Assembly (NCBI GenBank): GCA_003635255.1
Contig: PYJC01000007.1
Coordinates: 1-37,200 of the forward strand
DNA: 37,200 nt
Origin: Candidatus Poribacteria bacterium
Lineage (GTDB): Bacteria > Poribacteria > WGA-4E > WGA-3G
Reading direction: 5' to 3'
The first letter of the stretch is position 1. Every line of letters starts with the position of its first letter. Below the pieces are notes generated by a model that was given only the letters and a program-made list of their open reading frames with translations, did not search any database and was not told the origin of the DNA. The translations under genes and the position numbers were made by a program. This document shows positions 30,647 to 37,200 of the stretch, piece after piece.

Positions 30647-31375
30647 TTAGTAACGCAATTTATCTTGCGTTGTACTTTTGAAAAGTTCTGTTTTTGAAAT
30701 AAACCGGTACTTTAAGAGTGTCCATGCGGCAAATAACCCGTCCGACCAGAATCGAAGTTTTTTGCCCTCCTTTTTCGTGCGTGGAAAGTAGGAAACTGGT
30801 ATCTCATGAATGCGATAGCCTGCGCGTAAGATTTTGGCTGTGACCTCAGGACAGAATTCAAAGCCTTCACATGTCAAGTTCAGCCGCGTTATCAAATCTG
30901 TGGAAAAGGCTTTATATCCCGTAGATTCATCGGTAATCCGGCACCCGTAAAGGAGATTCGTGTAGGTGGCAAGGAGACGATTTGCTATGAAATTATGAAG
31001 ACTCGCATTCCCGCGACCGTTCAGAAACCTCGACCCGTAAACGACTTGAACATCATCCCGCTCAAACGGTTTCAAAAGGTCCACGAGGTCTGTTGGGGAC
31101 AACTCCATGTCCGCATCCTGAATAACGACTGCTTCTCCTTTTACGTGCGGTAGTCCTTGTCGAATCGCGAAACCTTTGCCGCGATTCTCTGTGCAATGCA
31201 CAACGGTTAACGCATGAACAGTCTGTAGTTCTTCAAGTACCTTGTACGTTCCATCAGTGGAACCGTCGTTGATGACAATAATCTGTTTTTTAATCGGCAG
31301 CGAATGCACAGCCTCAATAACCTGTCTGATCGTTTGCTCTTCGTTAAACGCAGGAATGATTACGGACACTAACAT
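30647..31375 (-). CDS. family 2 glycosyltransferase (polyprenyl-phosphate sugar transferase type)
   Basis: This 242-residue GT-A protein is a cytosolic transferase of the DPM1/dolichyl-phosphate sugar synthase type. Motifs: VSVIIPAFNEEQTIRQVIEA, IIVINDGSTDGT, QDADMELSP (the DxD metal site), GSRFLNGRGN, and ESTGYKAFSTDLI. The segment CEGFEFCPEVTAKILRAGYR, then EIPVSYFPRTKKEGKK is typical of the subgroup that charges a polyprenyl phosphate. There are no transmembrane segments. The leader (31376-31402) is a diverged copy of the repeated ribosome-binding unit seen before narB and the Ldh2 gene. The donor sugar cannot be told. Confidence 0.92.
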   Translation of the reverse strand: MLVSVIIPAFNEEQTIRQVIEAVHSLPIKKQIIVINDGSTDGTYKVLEELQTVHALTVVHCTENRGKGFAIRQGLPHVKGEAVVIQDADMELSPTDLVDLLKPFERDDVQVVYGSRFLNGRGNASLHNFIANRLLATYTNLLYGCRITDESTGYKAFSTDLITRLNLTCEGFEFCPEVTAKILRAGYRIHEIPVSYFPRTKKEGKKLRFWSDGLFAAWTLLKYRFISKTELFKSTTQDKLRY

Positions 31376-31440
31376 TTTTCTAATTTACTTTGCAGTTCGG
31401 TAAGGTGAATTCAGGGTTTCAAGTACCTCTCCGTATATCC

Positions 31441-31461
31441 GCAGGCAACGTTATTGCCTGC
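31441..31461. repeat. perfect 8-bp hairpin between the glycosyltransferase and SDR genes
   Basis: GCAGGCAA pairs with TTGCCTGC around CGTTA. No T run follows on either strand, so it is not a typical terminator. Confidence 0.5.
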
Positions 31462-31558
31462 TGCATTCTTTGTCCAAAGATTTAACACACAACAAGGGCA
31501 CGGGCAAAACCGACAAGAACCCTGTTTATGAGATCACCTTGACTGTATACAAACCAAA

Positions 31559-32350
31559 TTAGAGTAGCGACTTCACCATGCCGCCATCTACCTGAATCGT
31601 TGTTCCAGTGATGTAACTCGCACGTTCCGAGGCGAGAAATACAACCAAGTTCGCAAACTCATCGGGATCCCCGATTCTACCGAGCGGGATATCCGCTGTC
31701 ATCTTTTCGAGTGCCGCATCAAACGTAATGCCGGCTTCTTCGGCACGTACCGTCGCAAGCTGCTGAATCCGATCCGTGAAGATAATACCCGGGCAGACGT
31801 TGTTAACCAAGATTTTATCGGGTGCTAACTCTGTTGCGAGGGTTTTTGCGAATCCAATCACGCCCGTTCGTGCCATATTTGACAACATAAGATTATCGAC
31901 AGGCTGTTTAACAGAGACAGAGGTGAGGTTGATAATCCGTCCACCGCCACGTTCACGCATTGATGGCACAGCAGCGCGGCAGAGGTTAATCGTGCTCATC
32001 AAATTCAAGTGGACCGCGTCTTGGTAATCCTGGGCATCCAAATCATCAAATCGTCCGGCTCTGGGACCGCCCGCGTTGTTGACTAAAATATCAATACCAC
32101 CGAAGTGCGAAATCGCTGTGTTAATAAGGTTCTCAACCTGTTCTGGTTGACTAACATCAGTCGGTACTGCTAACACCTCAGTACCGGTCTGGTTACGAAT
32201 GTCATCCGCTGTTGCTTCGAGTGCGTCAGTGTCTCTGGCACAGATCGTAACTTTCGCGCCTTCCTGTGCCAAACCGAGCGCGATTGCGCGCCCAAGTCCC
32301 TTACTTGAAGCACCTATAACTGCAATTTTGTCCGTGAGTCCGAGGTTCAT
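31559..32350 (-). CDS. short-chain dehydrogenase/reductase with an atypical active site
   Basis: This 263-residue Rossmann protein starts at ATG 32350; a TTG at 32359 is possible. The cofactor motif is GASSKGLGRAIA, NNAGGPRAGRF follows the usual NNAG, and the C-terminus has SYITGTTIQVDGG. The catalytic Ser lies in NLTSVSVKQP, but the YxxxK pair is replaced by LSNMARTGVIGF, that is Ser/Arg in place of Tyr/Lys. This matches a known subgroup resembling beta-ketoacyl-ACP reductase that lacks the full SDR tetrad. It may bind NAD(P) but use a different chemistry, or be non-catalytic. Upstream (32351-32629) is a noncoding stretch with the repeat at 32399. Confidence 0.88.
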   Translation of the reverse strand: MNLGLTDKIAVIGASSKGLGRAIALGLAQEGAKVTICARDTDALEATADDIRNQTGTEVLAVPTDVSQPEQVENLINTAISHFGGIDILVNNAGGPRAGRFDDLDAQDYQDAVHLNLMSTINLCRAAVPSMRERGGGRIINLTSVSVKQPVDNLMLSNMARTGVIGFAKTLATELAPDKILVNNVCPGIIFTDRIQQLATVRAEEAGITFDAALEKMTADIPLGRIGDPDEFANLVVFLASERASYITGTTIQVDGGMVKSLL

Positions 32351-32398
32351 ACGTTTCAATGTGGGCTTGTAGCCCTACAACCTTTCAAAAACAGAATC

Positions 32399-32487
32399 AA
32401 TAGTAAAATCCGAAAATAAATGAACATTTGTCCGAAGATACCCCCTATAAGAAACACCCCAGCAAAAACACCCCACTTATCAGGGGG
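32399..32487. repeat. partial copy of the MITE-like element with a hairpin
   Basis: AATAGTAAAATCCGAAAATAA (32399-32419 less one end base) matches the right terminal repeat of the element at 24692-24961 in reverse orientation, and AGAAACACCCCAGCAAAAAC (32450-32469) matches its interior with one change, in the same relative order. CCCCCTATAAG (32441-32451) pairs with CTTATCAGGGGG (32476-32487) with one bulge. The second terminal repeat was not found. Bases 32488-32629 hold nothing recognisable. Confidence 0.6.
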
Positions 32488-32629
32488 AATAAGATTGGAA
32501 TCGCTTCGGTTTGATGTGTTTCAATAATTATGAGCTTTACTAAAGTTTACGAGGTTAAGTATAACACTATGGTGGCGTAATGTCAAACGCAATTTCTGTT
32601 ATCCGTTTCGACAGCGCGTGAAACCTTTT

Positions 32630-35158
32630 CTACTTCTGGATCAGCATCTTTCGCGTTACTGTGAAATTTCCTACCTTTAACGTATAGAAATAGACACCGC
32701 TCGCCACAGTCTCACCCAGTTCATTTCTGCTGTCCCAATACGCTGCACGGTTTTTGTTATGATACATTCCCGCGGGTCGATGTCCTAACGCCAATGTCCG
32801 CACCAATGTGCCATTCACAGCATAGATGTGCAACGTCACATCCGCAGGTTTTGCCAATTGATAGGGTATCCACGTCTCCGGATTAAAAGGATTCGGGTAA
32901 TTAGGCAAGAGAGCCGTTTTTTTCGGTAATAAGTGTGCAAGCAGCTGCTCCAGTACCCTAACACCGCGCAGATACGTCGGATCTGTGAGTGCCATTTGGC
33001 GTGCTTGTGTTAGCAGTTGTTGGATTTCTGCTGCGGTGAGCCCTTTAAGATCTGATGGATGTAAAGTTGGTGCGGTAGCCGCATCTTCTCCTAACGCCCC
33101 TGCCACCAAGATAAGATCTGAAATGTTGACGACACCATCATTGTTGACATCCGCACTATTTTGTCCTGTTTGTCCGAAATTTGAGGCGACTAACACCAAA
33201 TCTCGGATATTTACCACCCCGTCGCTGTTAACATCCATCGGATTTTGAGTGATGAGGGTATCATCGGCTCTGAGTGTGTGCTTCTGACGTGTGATATTTC
33301 CATGCCCATCAATCACGAGAAGTGTTATGGTGTTTATTTCGTATGCTGTCAATGTTGGTGTTTCAAATTCAAACGAACTGCTTTGAGCATGTCCATCGCT
33401 ACAACTGTGCAGCTTGATACCGGAAGCGGGGTCCTCTTCAGTCGTTGGAACAAGTAATTGGACTTGGTGGATCCCATCTACATCAGTTACCTCAAACCGA
33501 AGGGTGAGGTTCTCAGCATTTGGGTGGTAAGACGATGGTGTCAGCATCTGAATCGTTGTCGGTTCATTGAAAGCGGTTTGGTCGGTATTGAAGAAGCGGT
33601 TCACATTTAACCAACCCGCGGCACACTTAGACAACCGGTTGGGTGCCGCGCCGTAAGACATAATGTAGGTATCGTCTCGGAAGTCGTGTTCCAAACCGAA
33701 GGCGTGTCCAATTTCGTGCGCTGTCACACTTGCGCCGACCACGCCATCGAAACACCGACCGGACGCAGGGATGACCGCATACCCACCACGCGTCCGTATT
33801 ATGGTTTCACCTTCAAACCAATGACCGCCACCGACGCCACATGTATTTTCTTCTTCAATGGCCTCACTGCTGATATCCACCACGATAAGATAGGCGTGCT
33901 TCTCCATGTCAAATTGAGAAGCAACTTCGACATAGACTTTGTCTTGTGTTCCGCTATGGTAGTGCCAGTCCGTGAACTGCCCGTCAACGCGATAGATAAG
34001 CGTCTCTCCATTTTCATCGGTCTCAAAGGTGAAGGTCTTTCTACCGAATCCGTTGCGTTCCATCTGGTCGGCATAGAAACTTTGCACATCTCTTATGAGT
34101 GTATCCAGTTTATTCCAAATATCGGGTTGCATGCTACGGTCGCGCGGGAGAAAGTAGATAATCCGCACCATATCCTCCTCAAGCGCAGAACGATAGGGCG
34201 TGACATCCCAGATTCGGAGCGTTGCATCATCGCCGCCGCTAATGAGGGCACTCCCGTTTGGAGAAAAGGCGACAGTGTTCACCCACCCTGCGTGTCCTAT
34301 GAGCGTGGCTATTTTTTCGCCGCTGTCAACTTGCCAAAGGTTTACAAACTCGTTCCCTGTGCTGGCCAGGATTTTGCTATCCGGTGAAAAACTGATTGTA
34401 TAGGCTGTTGCGTGAGAGCTAAGTTTGCCGAGGCGTTCCCAACTCTGGACTTTCCACAGTTTGATATTTCCCTCGTACCCCGCACCAGCAAGAACTTTAC
34501 CATCCGGGGAAAACTTAATGGTATGAACAAACCTGGCATCCCCTTTGAATTGAACAATAATCTGTCGCCTTTGAACGTCCCAGACGTTAACCTGTCCGGC
34601 CTCGTCCCCTGTGGCAAGAAACTGTCCATCCGGCGAAAAGGCGAGTGCAAACACCCATCTGCCGTGTTCAAGTGTCGTTATCTCCTTACGCGTGTGGACA
34701 TCCCATAACTTTACGTCCAGTCCTGCGGTAGCTAACAGTGTGCCATTAGGGGAGAAGGTGACCGCTTTGACCTGTGAGCGGCCCCTATTATTAATATGAT
34801 CAAGGGTAGCAATATGTCGTTTACGCGGGACATCCCACAATTTGAAGGCGTAGTCATCACCGCCACTCGCAAGGAGTTGACCATCCGGAGAAAAAGCGAT
34901 AGAATTGACGACATCAGCATGGTGTCCGAGTGTTGTTACGGTATCGTTCTTCAAGTTCCACAAATTTACTGCACGACTACCGCCGCCACTCGCAACAACG
35001 GAAGAATCCACTGGGGAATATACCACCGTTTTAACGCTGCCCCTATCTCTAAAATAGGTGTGTTCTTGAGCAAAGATAGTGAGCGGAAGCGTCAACAAAA
35101 TGGTCAATGTGAGAAAAAGGTATTTGAACGACATAGGATGCGCTGCCGAAATCAGCAT
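32630..35158 (-). CDS. secreted WD40 / metzincin metalloprotease / dockerin / sorting-domain protein
   Basis: This encodes 842 residues from ATG 35158, four bases after the upstream stop; ATG 35134 (MSFKYLFLTLTILLTLPLTI) is an alternative with a cleaner signal peptide. Residues 35-320 form a seven-bladed-size WD40 propeller (PDGQLLASGG, VWDVQRR). Residues 330-520 are a metalloprotease with HEIGHAFGLEH (His481, Glu482, His485, His491) and the Met-turn IMSYG (499-503), as in metzincins. Residues 642-690 hold two dockerin Ca2+ repeats. Residues 750-842 form a beta-sandwich-like end (PNYPNPFNPETWIPYQL, then SGVYFYTLKVGNFTVTRKML) like type IX-type sorting domains. It is probably exported and attached or secreted. 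The combination is uncommon. Confidence 0.9.
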   Translation of the reverse strand: MLISAAHPMSFKYLFLTLTILLTLPLTIFAQEHTYFRDRGSVKTVVYSPVDSSVVASGGGSRAVNLWNLKNDTVTTLGHHADVVNSIAFSPDGQLLASGGDDYAFKLWDVPRKRHIATLDHINNRGRSQVKAVTFSPNGTLLATAGLDVKLWDVHTRKEITTLEHGRWVFALAFSPDGQFLATGDEAGQVNVWDVQRRQIIVQFKGDARFVHTIKFSPDGKVLAGAGYEGNIKLWKVQSWERLGKLSSHATAYTISFSPDSKILASTGNEFVNLWQVDSGEKIATLIGHAGWVNTVAFSPNGSALISGGDDATLRIWDVTPYRSALEEDMVRIIYFLPRDRSMQPDIWNKLDTLIRDVQSFYADQMERNGFGRKTFTFETDENGETLIYRVDGQFTDWHYHSGTQDKVYVEVASQFDMEKHAYLIVVDISSEAIEEENTCGVGGGHWFEGETIIRTRGGYAVIPASGRCFDGVVGASVTAHEIGHAFGLEHDFRDDTYIMSYGAAPNRLSKCAAGWLNVNRFFNTDQTAFNEPTTIQMLTPSSYHPNAENLTLRFEVTDVDGIHQVQLLVPTTEEDPASGIKLHSCSDGHAQSSSFEFETPTLTAYEINTITLLVIDGHGNITRQKHTLRADDTLITQNPMDVNSDGVVNIRDLVLVASNFGQTGQNSADVNNDGVVNISDLILVAGALGEDAATAPTLHPSDLKGLTAAEIQQLLTQARQMALTDPTYLRGVRVLEQLLAHLLPKKTALLPNYPNPFNPETWIPYQLAKPADVTLHIYAVNGTLVRTLALGHRPAGMYHNKNRAAYWDSRNELGETVASGVYFYTLKVGNFTVTRKMLIQK

Positions 35159-35161
35159 AAA

Positions 35162-36199
35162 TCACTGAGTTTGTGCCAGAGGGACATCCCACTTTTCTGC
35201 ACACTCGCGAAGCTGCTGGTAGATGGTATCTGGGACATCAATGCCGTTCGCGAGCCGGTGTGCCCGCGAATTGGATTCAAAATCACCCGGGACCAACACC
35301 TCATCAAATCCTTGGGCAGGTGGCATCGACTTGATTGCGTCCAAAAACGCGCGAACGCCTTTCTGGTATGCTTCAAGGGGTAGGAAAGCATTGACATCAA
35401 TCACTTGCATATAGAGACCGCTCATCTGCCCAGCCTCAATATTAAACGTCCCGCCCAATCCGCCGATCAGTGCCACGAACAAGGAAAGCGCATAGCCTTT
35501 GTGTCTGCCAAATGCAAGCAGATTGCCGCCATCGTTGTATTCAGCGGTTTTGACCGTTGGATTTCCGTGTTTGTCGACAACACATCCTTCGGGAAGATCG
35601 CGGTTTTCACTGACAGCGACATAGGTTTTACCGTTTGCGATCATACTGGTCGCGAAATCAATGAGAAAGGGTCTGTCATCACCCGTTGGGACTCCAATAG
35701 TGATTGGATTCGTACCGAGCGCACCGAGTGCACCACCGAACGGAAGGATACGTCCACCACCTTTTGAGCCACCACCGACTGTGACAATCCCGATACATCC
35801 AGATTCCGCAGCCTCCTGACCGTATTCACCGAGTCTGCCGATATGCCCCGTCCGGGTGAGCGTTGCGAAGCAGGTCCGTCCGCGTTTCGCCTTTTCGATT
35901 GCCTGCCGGACTGCATAACGGGCAGTATAGTGTCCGAAACCGCCCTCGCCATCAATATGCAGCGTGTTTTCCGTTTCCTGAAGGACATTCGGCTCGGCAT
36001 CGGGACGGATACCGCCGTTTTCGATCGCTTCAAGATAGGAGGGGATCCGCAGTACGCCGTGCGAGTCGTGTCCAGCGAGGTTGGCTTTTATCAAGATCTC
36101 GGCAACGGTGTCGGCGATGTGTTGTGGCGTGCCTGCTGCGACAAAGAGATCGTTTGTAAATTTCTGGAGATCCGCGGCTTCAAATATGTGCCTATTCAT
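35162..36199 (-). CDS. Ldh2/malate-type NAD(P)-dependent dehydrogenase
   Basis: This 345-residue member of the MDH/LDH type 2 family (malate, L-lactate, ureidoglycolate, piperideine-carboxylate and related 2-hydroxy/2-keto acids) is unrelated to classic Rossmann LDH. Motifs: GHDSHGVLRIPSYL with the conserved His, GGFGHYTARYAVRQAIEKA, GGALGALGTNPITIGVPTGD, PFLIDFATSMIANGK, FGRHKGYALSLFVALIGGLG, and a C-terminal PGDFESNSRAHRL. The ATG at 36199 follows two tandem leader units carrying AAGGAAA. A second paralogue lies 78 bases upstream on the same strand. The substrate is not readable from sequence. Confidence 0.92.
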   Translation of the reverse strand: MNRHIFEAADLQKFTNDLFVAAGTPQHIADTVAEILIKANLAGHDSHGVLRIPSYLEAIENGGIRPDAEPNVLQETENTLHIDGEGGFGHYTARYAVRQAIEKAKRGRTCFATLTRTGHIGRLGEYGQEAAESGCIGIVTVGGGSKGGGRILPFGGALGALGTNPITIGVPTGDDRPFLIDFATSMIANGKTYVAVSENRDLPEGCVVDKHGNPTVKTAEYNDGGNLLAFGRHKGYALSLFVALIGGLGGTFNIEAGQMSGLYMQVIDVNAFLPLEAYQKGVRAFLDAIKSMPPAQGFDEVLVPGDFESNSRAHRLANGIDVPDTIYQQLRECAEKWDVPLAQTQ

Positions 36200-36250
36200 T
36201 TTTTTAGATTTCCTTGCGCTCCGGTTTTTTAGATTTCCTTGCGCTCCGGT
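36200..36250 (-). repeat. perfect tandem duplication of a ribosome-binding-site leader unit
   Basis: On the minus strand the 25-base unit ACCGGAGCGCAAGGAAATCT plus AAAAA occurs twice head to tail (36226-36250 and 36201-36225) directly before the Ldh2 ATG. It resembles the unit doubled before narB (ACCGAACCGAAAGGAAAA) and a single diverged unit before the glycosyltransferase (ACCGAACTGCAAAG). Only the copy next to the ATG can serve as the ribosome-binding site. Confidence 0.85.
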
Positions 36251-36277
36251 GGGGCGGGTCTGAACCTTAGCAGGTTT

Positions 36278-37200
36278 TTATGAAAGCGGACCGTAATGTG
36301 CTCTGTCATCATCTTCAACGGTGTCTTCGTCGATGGAGACACCTAACGCCTCAGCGCACTCATGCAGTTGATTATAGATCGTATCGGGTATCTCAATCCC
36401 GTCTTTTAATCGTTGTTCACGGGAACGGGCTTCAAAATCACCGGGGACCAATACCTCGTCGAAACCTTGTGCGGGGGGTGTCGATTTGATGCCATCTAAG
36501 AAAGCGCGTACGCCTTTCTGGTATTCTTCAACCGGTGTGAAGGCGTTGACATCGATGACCTGCATGAAAGTCCCGTTCATTCTACCGCTTTCCACATCAA
36601 ATGTCCCTGCCAACCCACCGAGGAGGCATGTAAACATCGCGAGTGCGTAACCTTTATGTTTCCCGAACGCGAGCAGCGCACCCCCATCATAGAAATCGGC
36701 AGGTGTGACACTCGGCATTCCGTTTTTGTCGAGAATGCAACCCTCCGGCAGATCTATCCCTTTACTCCGCGCGACTTGGATCTTCCCCTCCGCAATCATA
36801 CTCGTGGCATAGTCAACGATGAAAGGCGAGTCATCGCCAGTCGGTACGCCTATAGCGATCGGGTTCGTACCGAACGCACCCTCTGCACCGCCGTAAGGCA
36901 CTGTCGGTCCTGCGCCTCTGCCGCCGTTACCGACACTGATGAGCGAGATACATCCAGCTCGCGCTGCTGCCTCGGCGTACTCTCCTAAACGCCCGATATG
37001 CCCGGTGCTGCTGAGGCTGACACTGCAGGAGACAGCCGATTTTGCCTTCTCAATGGCTTTATGAATCGACCAGCGTGAGATATAATGTCCGAAACCGCCT
37101 TGTCCATCAACGCGCAAGGTGTTAGGGCTTTCTGCGATGACTTTGGGTTCCGCAGTGGGCTGCAGATGCCCGGCATCAATACCGCGTAGATAGGCAGGGA
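36278..37200 (-). CDS. Ldh2/malate-type dehydrogenase paralogue, cut by the right edge
   Basis: The frame is open to the window end; the TTG at 37117 is an internal leucine, because the residues before it (YLRGIDAGHLQPTAEPKVIA, ESPNTLRVDGQGGFGHY) align with the neighbour (YLEAIENGGIRPDAEPNVLQ, ETENTLHIDGEGGFGHY). About 307 residues are visible; the N-terminal 40 or so with the catalytic His lie outside. Conserved parts include GGAEGAFGTNPIAIGVPTGD, PFIVDYATSMIAEGK and FGKHKGYALAMFTCLLGGLA. The C-terminal tail differs from the paralogue (ends DEDTVEDDDRAHYGPLS). Tandem duplication with separate substrates is likely. Confidence 0.9.
   Translation of the reverse strand, partial: PAYLRGIDAGHLQPTAEPKVIAESPNTLRVDGQGGFGHYISRWSIHKAIEKAKSAVSCSVSLSSTGHIGRLGEYAEAAARAGCISLISVGNGGRGAGPTVPYGGAEGAFGTNPIAIGVPTGDDSPFIVDYATSMIAEGKIQVARSKGIDLPEGCILDKNGMPSVTPADFYDGGALLAFGKHKGYALAMFTCLLGGLAGTFDVESGRMNGTFMQVIDVNAFTPVEEYQKGVRAFLDGIKSTPPAQGFDEVLVPGDFEARSREQRLKDGIEIPDTIYNQLHECAEALGVSIDEDTVEDDDRAHYGPLS

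Overview
The window looks like a chromosomal piece from an uncultured bacterium of the Candidatus Poribacteria / PVC-neighbouring type. This is an inference from gene style, not from a marker gene. Pointers are several WD40 beta-propeller proteins, paired dockerin-like repeats of the form DVNxDGxVNxxDLxLVA, a C-terminal module beginning NYPNPFNPETWIPY that resembles a type IX-like sorting domain, a planctomycete-style CX4CH cytochrome motif, and many small dispersed intergenic repeats. GC content is moderate and mixed TTG/GTG/ATG starts are used.

Layout, left part (+ strand). Two tandem paralogous cytosolic WD40 proteins (1-4118, the first cut by the left edge) are followed by 6-phosphogluconate dehydrogenase (TTG start, near-consensus promoter), a HAD phosphatase and a D-2-hydroxyacid dehydrogenase closed by a strong intrinsic terminator. 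Then comes an accessory island (about 7850-12540): a truncated HicB-like antitoxin, a GIY-YIG/T5orf172 + XRE-HTH + unknown C-terminal-domain protein, a small ORF overlapping an AAA-like ATPase with a PD-(D/E)XK tail, an antitoxin-like small protein whose 3' end runs into a decayed third copy of the GIY-YIG/HTH gene, and a second intact copy of that gene. A secreted WD40-TPR protein (12631-15060) closes this strand block.

Middle (- strand). This is a complete ferredoxin-type nitrate assimilation locus, read right to left: an ANTAR response regulator (nasT-like), a leader, nirA, narK, narB. The leader carries two adjacent hairpins with hexaloops AAAGGU and AUAGGU (A at loop position 1 and G at 4, the ANTAR-target signature) followed by an intrinsic terminator and then the nirA Shine-Dalgarno/GTG. 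I infer that the regulator next door antiterminates the operon. No NasS-like nitrate sensor is in the window. Upstream lies a three-gene run (solute-binding lipoprotein, AIR-synthase/HypE-like protein with a TAATG overlap, methyltransferase).

Right part (- strand). A MITE-like repeat with terminal inverted repeats and an internal hairpin duplication (24692-24961) precedes a polytopic membrane protein, a YitJ-type homocysteine methyltransferase/MTHFR fusion, a secreted dockerin-cytochrome-copper monooxygenase protein, a family-2 glycosyltransferase, an SDR with an atypical active site, a secreted WD40-metzincin-dockerin-sorting-domain protein, and two tandem Ldh2-type dehydrogenases, the last cut by the right edge.

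The most interesting items are the nitrate ANTAR leader, the three-copy GIY-YIG/HTH family around the ATPase-nuclease pair, the repeated ribosome-binding-site leader units before narB and an Ldh2 gene, and the MITE-like hairpin element.
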